The notes beneath the pieces were generated by a model. It saw nothing but the letters and a program-made list of their open reading frames with translations, had not been told where the DNA came from and did no database searches. Below are positions 21,044 to 31,016 of a stretch of 64,000 nucleotides of DNA, in pieces. Made by a program: the position numbers and the translations under genes. The DNA lies in the NCBI GenBank assembly GCA_030789695.1, contig CM061132.1, positions 158,082,817-158,146,816 on the forward strand, read 5' to 3'. The stretch comes from Scilla litardierei. Lineage: Eukaryota; Streptophyta; Magnoliopsida; Asparagales; Asparagaceae. The stretch's first letter is position 1, and every line of letters starts with the position of its first letter.

Positions 21044-22033
21044 GGGCCCAAAGGCGCGGCCCACCCAACGAAGCCCGAAGGAACATGGAGCTAGAAACCC
21101 AACTACCGACCAGAAGCCCGTCTGCGAGATCAGGCCCGCCCGACAAAGCCCCTCTAGAGGACCCCCGAACGGCGATCCAACCCGGCCCCGGAAGCACGCC
21201 AGTCACTTGCCCACTCCAGCGATAACCGCTCCCCCGGTTCCGCGACCACTTAATGGCGGTATTGGGGAGGTGCTGGCATGGCGCAGTGAACGGCGATAGG
21301 GAGGCGGATTGAGGGGGCACGATCGGGGGCGGACGAGGGACGTGAGTCGTGGACAGTCACGACGGGAGGTCAATAAAAGGGCTAGGAGGACGACAGGACA
21401 GGGGACGGCATCTCAGGTATCTAAAACCTAAGGTACTCCATCAACGACCAAGTTCCCCCATTTCATCTCCTTCCTCCCCCGCTCGCGCTGGTAGACGTCG
21501 TTCCGATCTCCTCTCGAGTCGAACCGTCTCCGCCGAGCCTCCTCTTTCAGATCATCGTCTGACTTAGGCATCGGAGGGGATTTGGCCGGAACCAAGGTCC
21601 GGTCCCCCTGACGAGCGTTCTCGTCTGCGCAGGAGAAGATCAGATCCGCGGGCCGAGGCTTCCCCTCCGCCCCACACCGTCCACGTATCGAGCAAGGCGA
21701 CTGAGGCTACCCCTCGTCGTTCGGGTCGACCGAGACCGAGCATGTCCGTCCGAGCCGAGGCTTCCCCTCCGCTCACAAGGCGCCGAGGCTACCCCTCGTC
21801 ATCCGACTGTCCGAGGCCGAGCGTTTCACACCAGGCCGAGGCTTCCCCTCACCCTGCTTGTGGCCGAGGACCCAGACCCGGTCCAGCCGAAGCGCTCCAC
21901 GTCATCTACAACTCCGATTTGCGCCGCGTCCACACGGACCCGTCGCACCCGAGGGACCCAAGTCGGCCCCTTGACCACGTTGACCGGGTAGTCCACGGTC
22001 AACGCTTTTGTAGTGAGAAAACACTCTGAAACA
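21012..22033 (+). repeat. 3' LTR of the Tat-type element
   Basis: Collinear with the 5' LTR at an offset of 4690 bp. Alignment is clean from about 21027 (ACGGAGCCCAAC) to 22033. The bases corresponding to the first 15 of the 5' LTR are replaced by GC-rich sequence continuous with the antisense ORF. A purine run (GGGGGAGGACGGAG) sits at the junction. Confidence 0.8.
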
Positions 22034-22112
22034 AGTAGCATTTTTATATTCTTCCCATTACTGGAATCGGGTTTATGTGAGCATCATTGCTCAACATATA
22101 CCATGATGGTAA

Positions 22113-23090
22113 TGTTGAAGTTTATGCTTCAAACTTTAGCCTGGAGATTCTGTAACAATTAGACGCCTGGTGGTATAGCACCAGACGTTTGGTTCTAGCC
22201 ATTTCAAAGTACATATCAGCAGCTAATACGCTAGACGTCTGATGCTATATTATCAAATGTCTAGCAGAAGAACCAGACGTCTGGCCAGATGCCTTCAGAC
22301 GATTGGAGGCTTGGGACTCAAAAGACCGGCTGCTCTTAGGAAATTGTAGAGATATTTTTCCAGCTGACTGACAACCTTGAGTCAGATGTCTGATCGCTTG
22401 AAGATTTGGCTCGTCTCTTTCAGCATCAGGCGTGTGACCAGATGGCTGCGACTGAAATTAACCTGGGCCGTTCGATTGATTCCTAATCAAATCGAACGGC
22501 TATTATTTGTTGCGGCTCTAAAACCCTAACTATTGCTATTTAAAGGCCAGAATGCAACATCACATGCATGCGGAGGAGAGTTTTGTACGAGCCATCATAA
22601 ATGATCTTCTTCTTCATGCGTCTTGGAGTTTTGGGGCATAATTTGTTGAGTGATATTCTTTATAATTTTCTTCTTTGGTATTCTTCTTTTCTGGTTAAGA
22701 GATTATTTGTGATAGTTTTTGGATTTCTTCTCTTTTGATGAGATTTGAGATCTCTTGTGTTTTGGTAAGTAGAGTTGGGACTCCAACTTTGGAGTTATTA
22801 GTGCTCTCTAATGTTGAAGAAAGATTAAATGAATCGATGTAATCTCTCTGATCTTATTGGTGGAAATCATCATTAGGAAGCAGGACGTATGCGCCGTTAG
22901 CAGGCCAAACCAGGATAAACTCTATGTCACTTGATTTGTTGCTTTTCTGCTTTCGTTATTTTTTATCTTACTAGGTTGGTAAGATTTTGCTATTGTGGAT
23001 TACCTCTGAAAGATCGCGACGTAGTGATTGTTTGATAATTGTACGCTGGGGGCTTCCACTGTCCTATAGTTTGTTTCAGTCAACACCACA
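22113..23090 (+). repeat. 5' LTR of the copia element, rich in AGACGTCT-like palindromes
   Basis: Contains at least seven variants of the palindrome AGACGTCT between 22161 and 22395 (for example at 22161, 22183, 22233, 22275). A TATTTAAAGG TATA-like box is at about 22538. The partner at 25266-26260 has the same layout with many substitutions. Confidence 0.8.
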
Positions 23091-23092
23091 AG

Positions 23093-23103
23093 TGGTATGA
23101 GCA
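23093..23103 (+). other. Copia primer binding site (Met-type, degenerate)
   Basis: TGGTATGAGCA, two bases after the 5' LTR, corresponds to TGGTATCAGAGC with changes. Confidence 0.65.
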
Positions 23104-23191
23104 TTTAGGTTGTCAGGGAGATCAAAGTGACGGAGATATTTTCAACTGGATACTAGATCAAAAAATTTACAAGAAAGAATAGTTTCACTCT

Positions 23192-24651
23192 ATGGTGCTT
23201 TACAGGAGGTGCTTTACGAGGGTGAAGGTCATGCTCAAGCACGAGGTGCTTTACAGGATAGTCTTTAACAAGAAATCCATTCCAGATTCTGTCATATACC
23301 ATGCAAGATCTGAGCTAGGGAAGAAAGCCTTCAACGCTATTCAAATGGCTTTATCAGATAATGTATTTTGCAAGGTTACGAAAGATAAAACTGAAGAGTC
23401 GTCGTCAAAAGACTAGAATCGTTGTATCTAATGAAATCACTCACATGAAGACTGTACTACAAAAATTGATTATGCTCAGAATGAAATAGGGGACATCGCC
23501 ACAGGATCAACTTAATCAACTATGGTGTTGGATTTGCAAGCTGTACAAGAGAATAAAAGTGATGAGTACCAAGCAATTGCATTGCTATGTTCACTATATG
23601 AGTATTCACACTTCGAGATTATGACAAACGGAAAGAACAAAATCTCTTTGGAAGAGGTCGAGTCAGCTCTAGCTTGCATGAGCTCAGGAAGGTGTCGAGA
23701 GGTGACACAAGTGTTGTTGATCAGGATGTAGCTCTCTTTGGAGATGCGAGGGTGGACGATCCAAATCAGCATCCAAGACTCGAAGGCCCAAGTGGAGGGG
23801 CCAAGGTGGTAACGACCAGACATGCTATTATTGTAAGAAATCATGACATTGGAAGAACAAGTACCCACAGTTGAAAGCTAAAGATAAAGAGTCTATTCAG
23901 TCTGTAGCAACATTTGGTAGTGCGTGCATAGATGCAGATAATGATGAGATACTGACTGTGACTCCTTTGGAAGACAATCGAGATGCATAGATTTTTGACT
24001 CAGGGTGCGATTTTCATATGACTCTGGTGCGGAGTCACTTTGTGACATATACTCCTAGAGATGGACCAGACGTATATATGGGGAACATAGCTATGTCTAG
24101 ATTAGTAGGAGTCGGCACAATGCGGTTCAAGATGCGGTATGGAGCTATTCGAACACTCACATGTGTTTGGCATGTACCAGCTTTGCAACGAAATGTTATT
24201 TTTCTTGGAGCCTTGACAGGTGTGGGGTGTAGTGTGGTGCCTAAGGGAGAGCGACTATGGATGTCCAGGAGAGGTCGTTTTATAATGACGCTGAAGAAGA
24301 TTGGTAACATTTATTGGCTAGGTTAGGTTAGAGACGATGGTGAGTCAGATGTCTAACGTACCAGAGAGCTTCAGTGAAAGAGCATTTGGGACTCATAGGG
24401 ACATCGTGACAGGGAAGCAAGGTCGGTTGCAGGATGAGATAGCTGTGATGTACAACAAGGGATTGTTAGATGGAGTCCAAGTTATGTCCCATTGTGATTC
24501 AACTTCAGATGCGGCTCAGATTCTTTACAGGAAAGCATGTGGCTTCATAATAGAGTTGCAGTCCTCAGCAAGACTAATTACTGAGTGCAAGGAGGAATTA
24601 AGAATTCAGGTAGTGCGGTTAAAGCACATTGATGAGCACTCACATAGATAG
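23192..24651 (+). pseudogene. gag-protease-pre-integrase remnant of the copia element
   Basis: Broken reading frames of a copia polyprotein. 23192-23416 and 23522-23731 show gag-like helical sequence (LLCSLYEYSHFEIMTNGK, ISLEEVESALACM). At about 23823-23866 a CYYCK...HWKNKYP zinc-knuckle trace follows. At about 23990 IFDSGCDFHMT is the protease active-site block (DSG). 24018-24326 is the gag-pre-integrase segment (YMGN, HVPALQRN, GALTGVGCSVV, KKIGNIYWLG). 24337-24651 ends in VVRLKHIDEHSHR, resembling the end of copia RNase H (RTKHID). Several frameshifts and stops are present. Nothing of integrase or RT was seen. Confidence 0.7.
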
Positions 24652-25265
24652 TGTGGGGTTGCATGGCTCAGGGTGGGCGAGGGACGGTACGTCCAAGGGA
24701 TCATTTGGAGTATAGAAAACTAGCAGTTCAAAGATGATCAGGAGCATAGGAACTCACAGATTTTGTAAGCGTGGTGCTGTAGTGAAATCCTATTGGAGAG
24801 TTAAATCAAAAAATAGTGATTTGAAGACGTCAAAGCCGGATGAAGATGGTGCTCTCACTACATGTTTGGAGAAGGCGGTGTCCGGTACTTCCTCATAGGT
24901 AGAGATGGATCAATTCATGCAACTATTATATAGTTCGGCCATGCATCGACTTCAGTGAAATAAGTTTGTGGCGTCAGTTCAGTCGATGATGGAGCCTAAA
25001 GTCTCGATGTCAAGCTCAAAGAGGGAGATCGCCACAAGTAGAGTTGTGAGGGCGGCGTAGCTCTTCGAGCTCAAAGAGCACTTGAGCTTGGAGAATCACA
25101 TTGAGCGTTGATGCGCCAATGGACGCGGTTTCTGAAGACATGTAAATGGTTTCATGATCAGATATGGTTGGAATTAGGGTAGAGCCATTGTAGAGAGCTT
25201 GGATGCATCTTGGTGATGTTTGGAGTGCTGGTTATATTGTAGATAAAGTTTCAAGCATGGTAGAG

Positions 25266-26260
25266 TGTTGAAGTTTATGCTTCAAACTTCACTCTAGAGA
25301 GTCTGTAGCAATCAGATGTCTGGTGGTATAGCACAAGATGTCTGGTTCTGCCACTTCAAAGCACGTATCAGTAGCTAATACGCCAGCCGTCTGATGCTAT
25401 ACTATCAGACGTCTGGTGAAAGAACCAGACGTCTCGCCAGCTGCCTTCAAATGACTGGAGGCTCGGGACCCAAAAGACTGGCTGATTTCAGGAAGTTGTA
25501 GTGTGATATTTTTCTAGACGTTTGACACCCTTGAGTTAGACGTCTGATCGCTTCAAGATTTGACTCGTCTCTTTCAGCATCGACCAGCCAGACGTGTAAC
25601 AGATGCGGCTACAAATTGGGTTGAAATTAGTCTGGGCCATTCGATCGATTCTTAATCAAAGCGAATAGCCATTGTTTGTTGTTTCTCTAAAACCCTAACT
25701 TTTGCTATTTAAAGGCCAGAACGCAACCTCACATGTATGTGGAGGAGAGTTTCGTATGAGCCATCATCAATGATCTTCTTTATCACACGTCTTGGAGTTT
25801 TGGGACATAATTTGGTAAGTGATATTCGTTATAATCTTCTTCTGTGGGATTCCTCTTTTAAGGTTGATGGATTAGTTGTGAGAGCTTTTGAGTTTCTTCT
25901 CTTTTGGTGAGATTTGAGATCTCTTGTGTTTTGCTGAGAAGAGTTGAGAGTCCAACTTTAAAGCTATTGGTGTTCTCTATTATTGAAAAAAATTGAAGGA
26001 GTCGGTGTAATCTCTCTGATCTTATTAGTGGAAACCATCTTTAGGAAGCTGGACGTATGCATGTTAGCGGACCGAACCAGGGTAAACTATGTGTCGCTTA
26101 ATTTGTTACTTTTTTTTCTTTCGTTACTTTTTATCTTGCTAAGTTGGTTGGATTTTGCTATTGTGGGTTATATCTGAAATATCATGGCGTAGCGATAGTT
26201 GGATAGCTGTACGCCGGGAGGCTTCCGCTGTCCTAAAGTCCATTTCAATCAACTCCAACA
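25266..26260 (+). repeat. 3' LTR of the copia element
   Basis: Direct repeat of 22113-23090, starting TGTTGAAGTTTATGC and ending CAACTCCAACA. It has the same cluster of AGACGTCT variants and the TATTTAAAGG box near 25708. Confidence 0.8.
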
Positions 26261-26265
26261 AGTAA

Positions 26266-27834
26266 ACCCGTCTCATACTCTGGAGATGAGCTATTAGAAG
26301 AGTATGTGGATGTAACAAAGAGGTCACCGGTTCAAGTGTCTCCCAAACCAATATATAGTTGAGAAGTTTCAGGGTCCAATGGCTCCACTTGACTGCAAAA
26401 GATACCCTAAAAGGGGAAGGCTCTAACGTCCACATCACTAAATTTCATAAGGTGGCATTCAGCTTCTATATCATGCACATTAAGTACACTCCATTAAAAC
26501 TAACATGTGCTCTTCTTGGTAAGCATGACAAACACTTGGAACTAACATATGCAGCATGCGTGAAGACATACATGATCTATGCTCCCCACACCCGAGCAGC
26601 CATTAGGACACCAAGCGACCTGGTGAGTCTCGGGGGTGGTATGCACATCCTGGCATTACTACCCCATCGTATAACCAGACAGCTTGGTTGCCATCAATCT
26701 CGTGCGGTGAGTCATATTTATATGTGTGTAGTACTGAGATGGAGGCTTTTGCTTCTCTCCCAAGCACCAATCCAGTATGCCAAAGGCTTCTACCCATACC
26801 TCTTGACTAGTTTGTCTTGTGATGTCATTCAATCTCAGTAGAAATTCACAATGGGTTGGGTTACTTAGGCCTTTGAGGGTAGCCATGAGTTCTTACAGTA
26901 ACTCTTTTGTTGACCCAATCAACTGGACAGCTCCATAAGTGAAAGCACAAAATTTATGAATGGAAGTTATCGCAAACGGAACACAAAAAATTTCATAAGC
27001 GGAAGTCCATTGGCAAAAGCGTAGTGGGCAATACGATCTTTGCTTACAGAATTTTTATGGATGATTACTACCTACGAAATGTTGCTCAATGTTTATCTGT
27101 GTATGCTTGTTATTTTTAATTTTTTAAAGAAATTAATAGCTCTTGAAAAATCCATGCGCACAAGTTGTCCAAGGTTCTATCCAGTAATGATTGGCAATAT
27201 AAAATAATATCTTAGTGTGATTTGTAGTTTTGTACTTATCTACCAAATTGCAATCTCATATGTATATTAAAAGCTAGGTTGCAGTATCTATTTTTAAAGT
27301 CCCATTATTGAAGGAAAGATCTACCTTACTTGTTAAGTTACTGATACTTATATGGATGCTTCTTAGTGAAAGCTCTAGATGCCTAATTGCCTGGAAAGGT
27401 AGGTGCAATTTAGGATAAGCATGGTAGGTATTAAGTTTTCCAAAAGCCTAATAACAACATGGACTGAAAGAATCAGAAATTTGTTTACAAGCTCAAAGCT
27501 CACTAAGCACAAAGGCCTTCATGAACAAGCCAAGCCTCTTTAGAAAAATAAGGACTCAACATACCTTAAGGAAGTCTCTCGTTCTTTAGTGCTTCTAACC
27601 ATGACCACCCTGCTTTGTAGTTGCATTAGGCTAGAGCTACGAAGCACAGACATTTTAAAATAGGGGCCATGTCCATTTCGGATATGGACACTTGCATCAC
27701 TCATATCAAACAATTCAAATACGATTTCAATTTTAAAAAAGCCAAAAAATTGTGTGTTCAATTCATTTCCACTTTAAATAAAAACTAAAGATCGCATATA
27801 GAGCTCTTAAAGACATTTTTCTCTTAAATATATA
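26266..27834. other. Intergenic; possible SINE trace and weak exon copy
   Basis: 26280-26360 holds GATGAGCTATTAG followed by AGGTCACCGGTTCAAGT, an A-box/B-box-like pair as in tRNA-derived SINEs, without a confirmed poly-A end. On the minus strand at about 26850-26600 the conceptual protein shows EAFGILDWCLGEK...YY, resembling the terminal exon at 28807 (EAFDILDEYLGKK...YY). The rest to 27834 is AT-rich with nothing recognised. Confidence 0.3.
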
Positions 27835-28302
27835 CTAGAAATAACCAGTGCACACAGTGCACGAAGCCAAAAAAACCTGCACAGAAAGGATGCGGTGCAT
27901 GTGCGAAACCGAAAAGGAGCAAGAAGTGTGGGGGTGCGTGCGAGCATCGTCTGTGGGTAAAATGGGGAATATCAGTCGCTAAACTAGGCGCTAAACTGCA
28001 AAAAAACATTGGGAGAGCAAAATGCAACAATCTCAATGGCAAACCTGTAAATATGTGGAAGGGGGTGTGTATTTTGATTAGATGAAGAATCAATGGTAAG
28101 CTTGCAAATAAGGAGAATTGGAGACATTAAACCCAACTCCCCAAAGCCACACCCCAAAGCAAGCCCACTCCCCCACCCACCCCCAAGAGGGCACCACCCT
28201 GTCATGGTGGCACCGCCTAGGCTAATGGTTTGTCCTACTGGGTTTGTCCTCGTAGGACAAACATCACATCACATCCCTCACAGCCCTTATTTGTAATATA
28301 GA
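27835..28302 (-). mobile_element. Short non-autonomous Helitron, 468 bp
   Basis: On the minus strand it starts with TCTATATTACAAATAAGG after a host A and ends in CTAG before a host T. The 3' hairpin GTGCACTGTGTGCAC lies about 9 bp before the CTAG. These are the standard Helitron end rules (5' TC, 3' hairpin plus CTRR, A/T target, no duplication). No helicase is encoded. Three related copies lie at 29748-30141, 30142-41030 and from 41031. Confidence 0.85.
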
Positions 28303-28800
28303 TATGTAAAAATGATCTTTATAACCAATTATGTACCATGTCAATAAAGCTTAAATGTCACACTAACTAGATTATGCACTATGACTGTGTCATCTTAAAT
28401 AGAAAATGTACTGATCTTTCATTACTCTAGCTGATCCTTATCTATACAATGTGCCCCTCAGGTATTGCTTTTGATAGTTCAAACAATTTCCCAGTCACTT
28501 AAGAAAGAAGCAAGAATCTCGCCAAGGGCAATGAATGGGAACAGATTCCAAGAGGTGTTATCAAATTATGCCATATTCACTCGGATATTCTCCTCAAACG
28601 ATATCCACTGTCTCCCCCCAAAAGATGAGGAGATCGAACAACCAGCCGAAAGTTAACAAGCAGGCCTAATCCAGTAACAATGATAGGGATAGAAGTTGAC
28701 TCGAAGTCAACAGGAGGCCAGCATAAGAGGGCGCCCATTGCCCTTGAGCTTCCATCAACCCAAAATTCACCCCCAACTCTTCAAACACTAGTGTCTGTTT
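28303..28800. other. Region upstream of the 82-codon exon
   Basis: No certain gene. A 63-codon ORF at 28465-28656 (containing NGNRFQEVLSNYAIFTRIF) is not recognised. Sequence up to 28806 ends in a polypyrimidine stretch and TTCTTAG, a plausible splice acceptor. Confidence 0.35.
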
Positions 28801-28806
28801 TCTTAG

Positions 28807-29055
28807 ATGGCAACCCGTTCGAATCACCTGAACAAAGTTGGGCACGAGGCCTTCGACATCCTAGACGAGTACTTGGGCAAGAAGGGGAGGAGCACTCACG
28901 TCTACTACCGGGAACCAGTCCAACACAACAGGCCAAAGGAAAGGCCGGTCGTCGATGCCGGCGAAGCGGCCAAGGTTTACGGCGGCGTTCTCTTCGTGGA
29001 GTACCGCCCTCGTCGAAGCCCGCTTGCAGGGCTTTTTGGCCCGTCCCCCCTTTAA
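28807..29055 (+). CDS. Unrecognised conserved-looking ORF or terminal exon, 82 codons
   Basis: ATG at 28807 to stop at 29055. The product starts MATRSNHLNKVGHEAFDILD and continues with KERPVVDAGEAAKVYGG and LFVEYRPRRSPLAGLFGPSP. The third codon positions are markedly GC-rich (GGCGGCGTTCTCTTCGTGGAG), unlike the surrounding AT-rich DNA, which argues for real coding sequence. A splice-acceptor-like TTTTCTTAG ends exactly before the ATG, so it may be the last exon of a longer gene whose upstream exons are lost or not recognised. The family is not identified. It sits between two Helitrons, which are known to capture gene pieces, but it lies outside their ends. Confidence 0.55.
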   Translation: MATRSNHLNKVGHEAFDILDEYLGKKGRSTHVYYREPVQHNRPKERPVVDAGEAAKVYGGVLFVEYRPRRSPLAGLFGPSPL

Positions 29056-29747
29056 TACGTGAAGTCCGATTAACTCTGTGTCGTGCAATCTAAAGCAAAA
29101 TAAGGGGAAATAGTATGGTGCTTGTAAAATATAACCGAGTGAAGTGTGAAGCACTGCGTGATGCTTGCTTGCTCTATCTAGATGTCATGATGTAATATAT
29201 GGTAGTTTCAGGATGTATATAGTTAAGCTAATTTGCTCACCGTTGCCTATGCGTTTCTCTGTCACCCTGACTTCATTTGATTGCTACTCCAACCTCCGAG
29301 TCAGTGTTGCAGTTTACGGGCTTTGTCAGGCAAAAGATCAAACAGGTTCTGTGCATGAAAATGTAAGCAGCCATCGTAAGGTACCACGTTCTATTTCCAT
29401 CACTTCATAAAGTTTAAGTACTAACGATACTTTGTTCTCTTCAAGAATCTTGAAAAAGCTTGCCATTGTTTTTCTTGAAAAAGAATTGGAAAGTGCTGGG
29501 TTCTTCTTCTCTTCTCTTCTCTCTGTTTTTCCATCATTGGACCAATATTTTAAAGGAGAAAACTGGAGTTTGAGAGCTCCTCTGATAGAATCAATATAAG
29601 AGGGGAGGAAAATGCAAGAAGAAAACTTGTTCTGAGAGCCTCGTTCCAAGTTTCATTATGAAATAATATGGTGTTATTCTTATTTATTTATTTATTTTCC
29701 CTCGTAACTTCTGCTCGAGTATGTGATGTTACTATTTTATTGGAATG
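29056..29747. other. 3' flank of the ORF, nothing further recognised
   Basis: Probable 3' UTR of the 28807-29055 exon followed by AT-rich sequence. Short ORFs only. Confidence 0.4.
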
Positions 29748-30141
29748 CTAAAAATAGGTGTACATAAGATGCATGTCGTAAAAAAAAAATCCACACGAAA
29801 AGGATGCGGCGCACACGTGAAATCAAGAAGAGACGAGAAGTGTGGGTGTGTATGTGCATCGTCGGTGGGTAAAATGAGAAAAATCAGGGGATAAATTAAA
29901 AAAAAATCTTGGAGGACAAAGTGCAATAATACGGATGGCAAGCATGCAAATAAGAGAAATTTGGGGGCATTAAACCCAACCCCCGAAAGCCACATCTCAA
30001 AGAAAGCACACTCTCCCGCTCCACCCCCAAGTGGGCCACACAATGCCAAGATGTCAACCAAACCCTAGGCCAATTATTTGTCCTACTGGGTTTGTCTTAG
30101 TAAGACAAACATCCCATCAAAGTTCTCATTTGTAAGATAGA
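29748..30141 (-). mobile_element. Helitron copy 2, joined to copy 3
   Basis: Same family as 27835-28302: shared blocks include CATTAAACCCAAC, CACCCCCAAG, TTTGTCCTACTGGGTTTGTC and the internal hairpin around GACAAAC. The 5' end on the minus strand is TCTATCTTACAAATGAG at 30141. The 3' end near 29748 is degraded. Its 5' TC follows directly after the CTAA end of copy 3. Confidence 0.75.
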
Positions 30142-31008
30142 TTAGAAATAACGCGTGCACATAGTGCACTATAAGCCAAGAAAAAACCCGTGCGCGCAAC
30201 CGACAAAAGAGCGAGAAGAGTGGGTGTGAGTGTGGATATCGTCTGGAGGCGGCGGAACCCGCGCGCAGTCGAAAAAGAGAGAGAAGTGTTGGTGTGTGTG
30301 GGTATCGCCGGGGGTAAAAGTGGTTATATTGTAAAAAAAACTTTGGGGGCGAAGTGCATAAATCTCTCCAAACCACAGGGGGTAAAAGGGGGGAAACAGA
30401 CGTTAAAGTGCAAAAAACGTAGTGGGCCAAAGTGAAATAAGACCGATGGCAATCCCGTAGATAAATGGAAAAAGATGGACATTTGAGTTTCATTAAAAAG
30501 CAATGACAAGCTTGCAAATAATGTGAATGTGATGTGCTTTTGTTTAGCATCTTCACACCATCACTCCAAACCCAAAACCCAAGCCCTTGGGCAAAAGTGG
30601 GGCCCACCTTTGTCCCCATGGTCAAGGTGGCCAAATGGCCCGCCGGCGCGGAGCCCGGCCCGCCCGGCCCGGTTTTCGGGCCGGCCCGGCCCGGCCCGAT
30701 CAACCCGGGCCGGGCCGTTGACCAAGCCCGGCCCGCCCGGCGGGCCGGGCATTTGCCCCCCCCCCCCCCCCCCCCCCCGCGGCCCGCCGGGCCGGCCCGC
30801 CCGGCCCGCCCGCCTCCCAACAGCCATTTTATGGCTGTTGGGGGGGTTTTTTGGGCTTTTTGACCAAAATACCCCCCCAACAGCCATAAACATCTATATT
30901 GGGGGGGTATTTTGGTCAATTTCTGCCAAAATGACCAAAAAACCGTCCCAACAGCCATAAAACGGTCATATTGGAGGGTTATTTTGGTCTTTTGGGCCTT
31001 AAAAATCC

Positions 31009-31016
31009 TATAAATA
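31009..31016 (+). promoter_or_regulatory. TATA box of the hAT transposase gene
   Basis: TATAAATA, about 250 bp before the ATG at 31256, followed by a leader typical of a plant transcript (CACATTCATACTAATTTC). Confidence 0.6.

Larger units (their letters stand above)
16322..22033 (+). mobile_element. Non-autonomous Tat-type Ty3 retrotransposon, 5.7 kb, TSD AGTAG
   Basis: The element begins TGATACGG and ends GAAACA, flanked by AGTAG at 16317-16321 and 22034-22038. It has two LTRs of about 1 kb, a primer site, a gag gene, a minisatellite, and a reverse-oriented coiled-coil ORF before the 3' LTR. There is no protease, RT, RNase H or integrase, so it depends on another element. By eye the LTRs differ at about 12 positions in roughly 1 kb, so insertion is recent. 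Gag style and an antisense extra ORF are features of the Tat lineage; the lineage call is from memory. Confidence 0.85.
22113..26260 (+). mobile_element. Decayed Ty1/copia element with internal deletion
   Basis: Two direct repeats of about 980-995 bp (22113-23090 and 25266-26260) start TGTTGAAGTTTATGC and end near CAACACCACA / CAACTCCAACA. A Met-type primer site follows the first. Flanks GGTAA (22108-22112) and AGTAA (26261-26265) fit a target duplication with one change. The 2.2-kb interior keeps traces of gag, zinc knuckle, protease and pre-integrase, then jumps to RNase H-like sequence, so integrase and RT are deleted. The LTRs are visibly diverged, so the copy is old. Confidence 0.8.

Noticed and set aside
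22113..26260. Possible full-length autonomous copia element
   Set aside because: No reverse transcriptase or integrase motif was found between the pre-integrase region and the 3' LTR.
26359..26841. 160-codon plus-strand ORF
   Set aside because: No recognisable motif; the opposite strand shows a weak resemblance to the 28807 exon instead.
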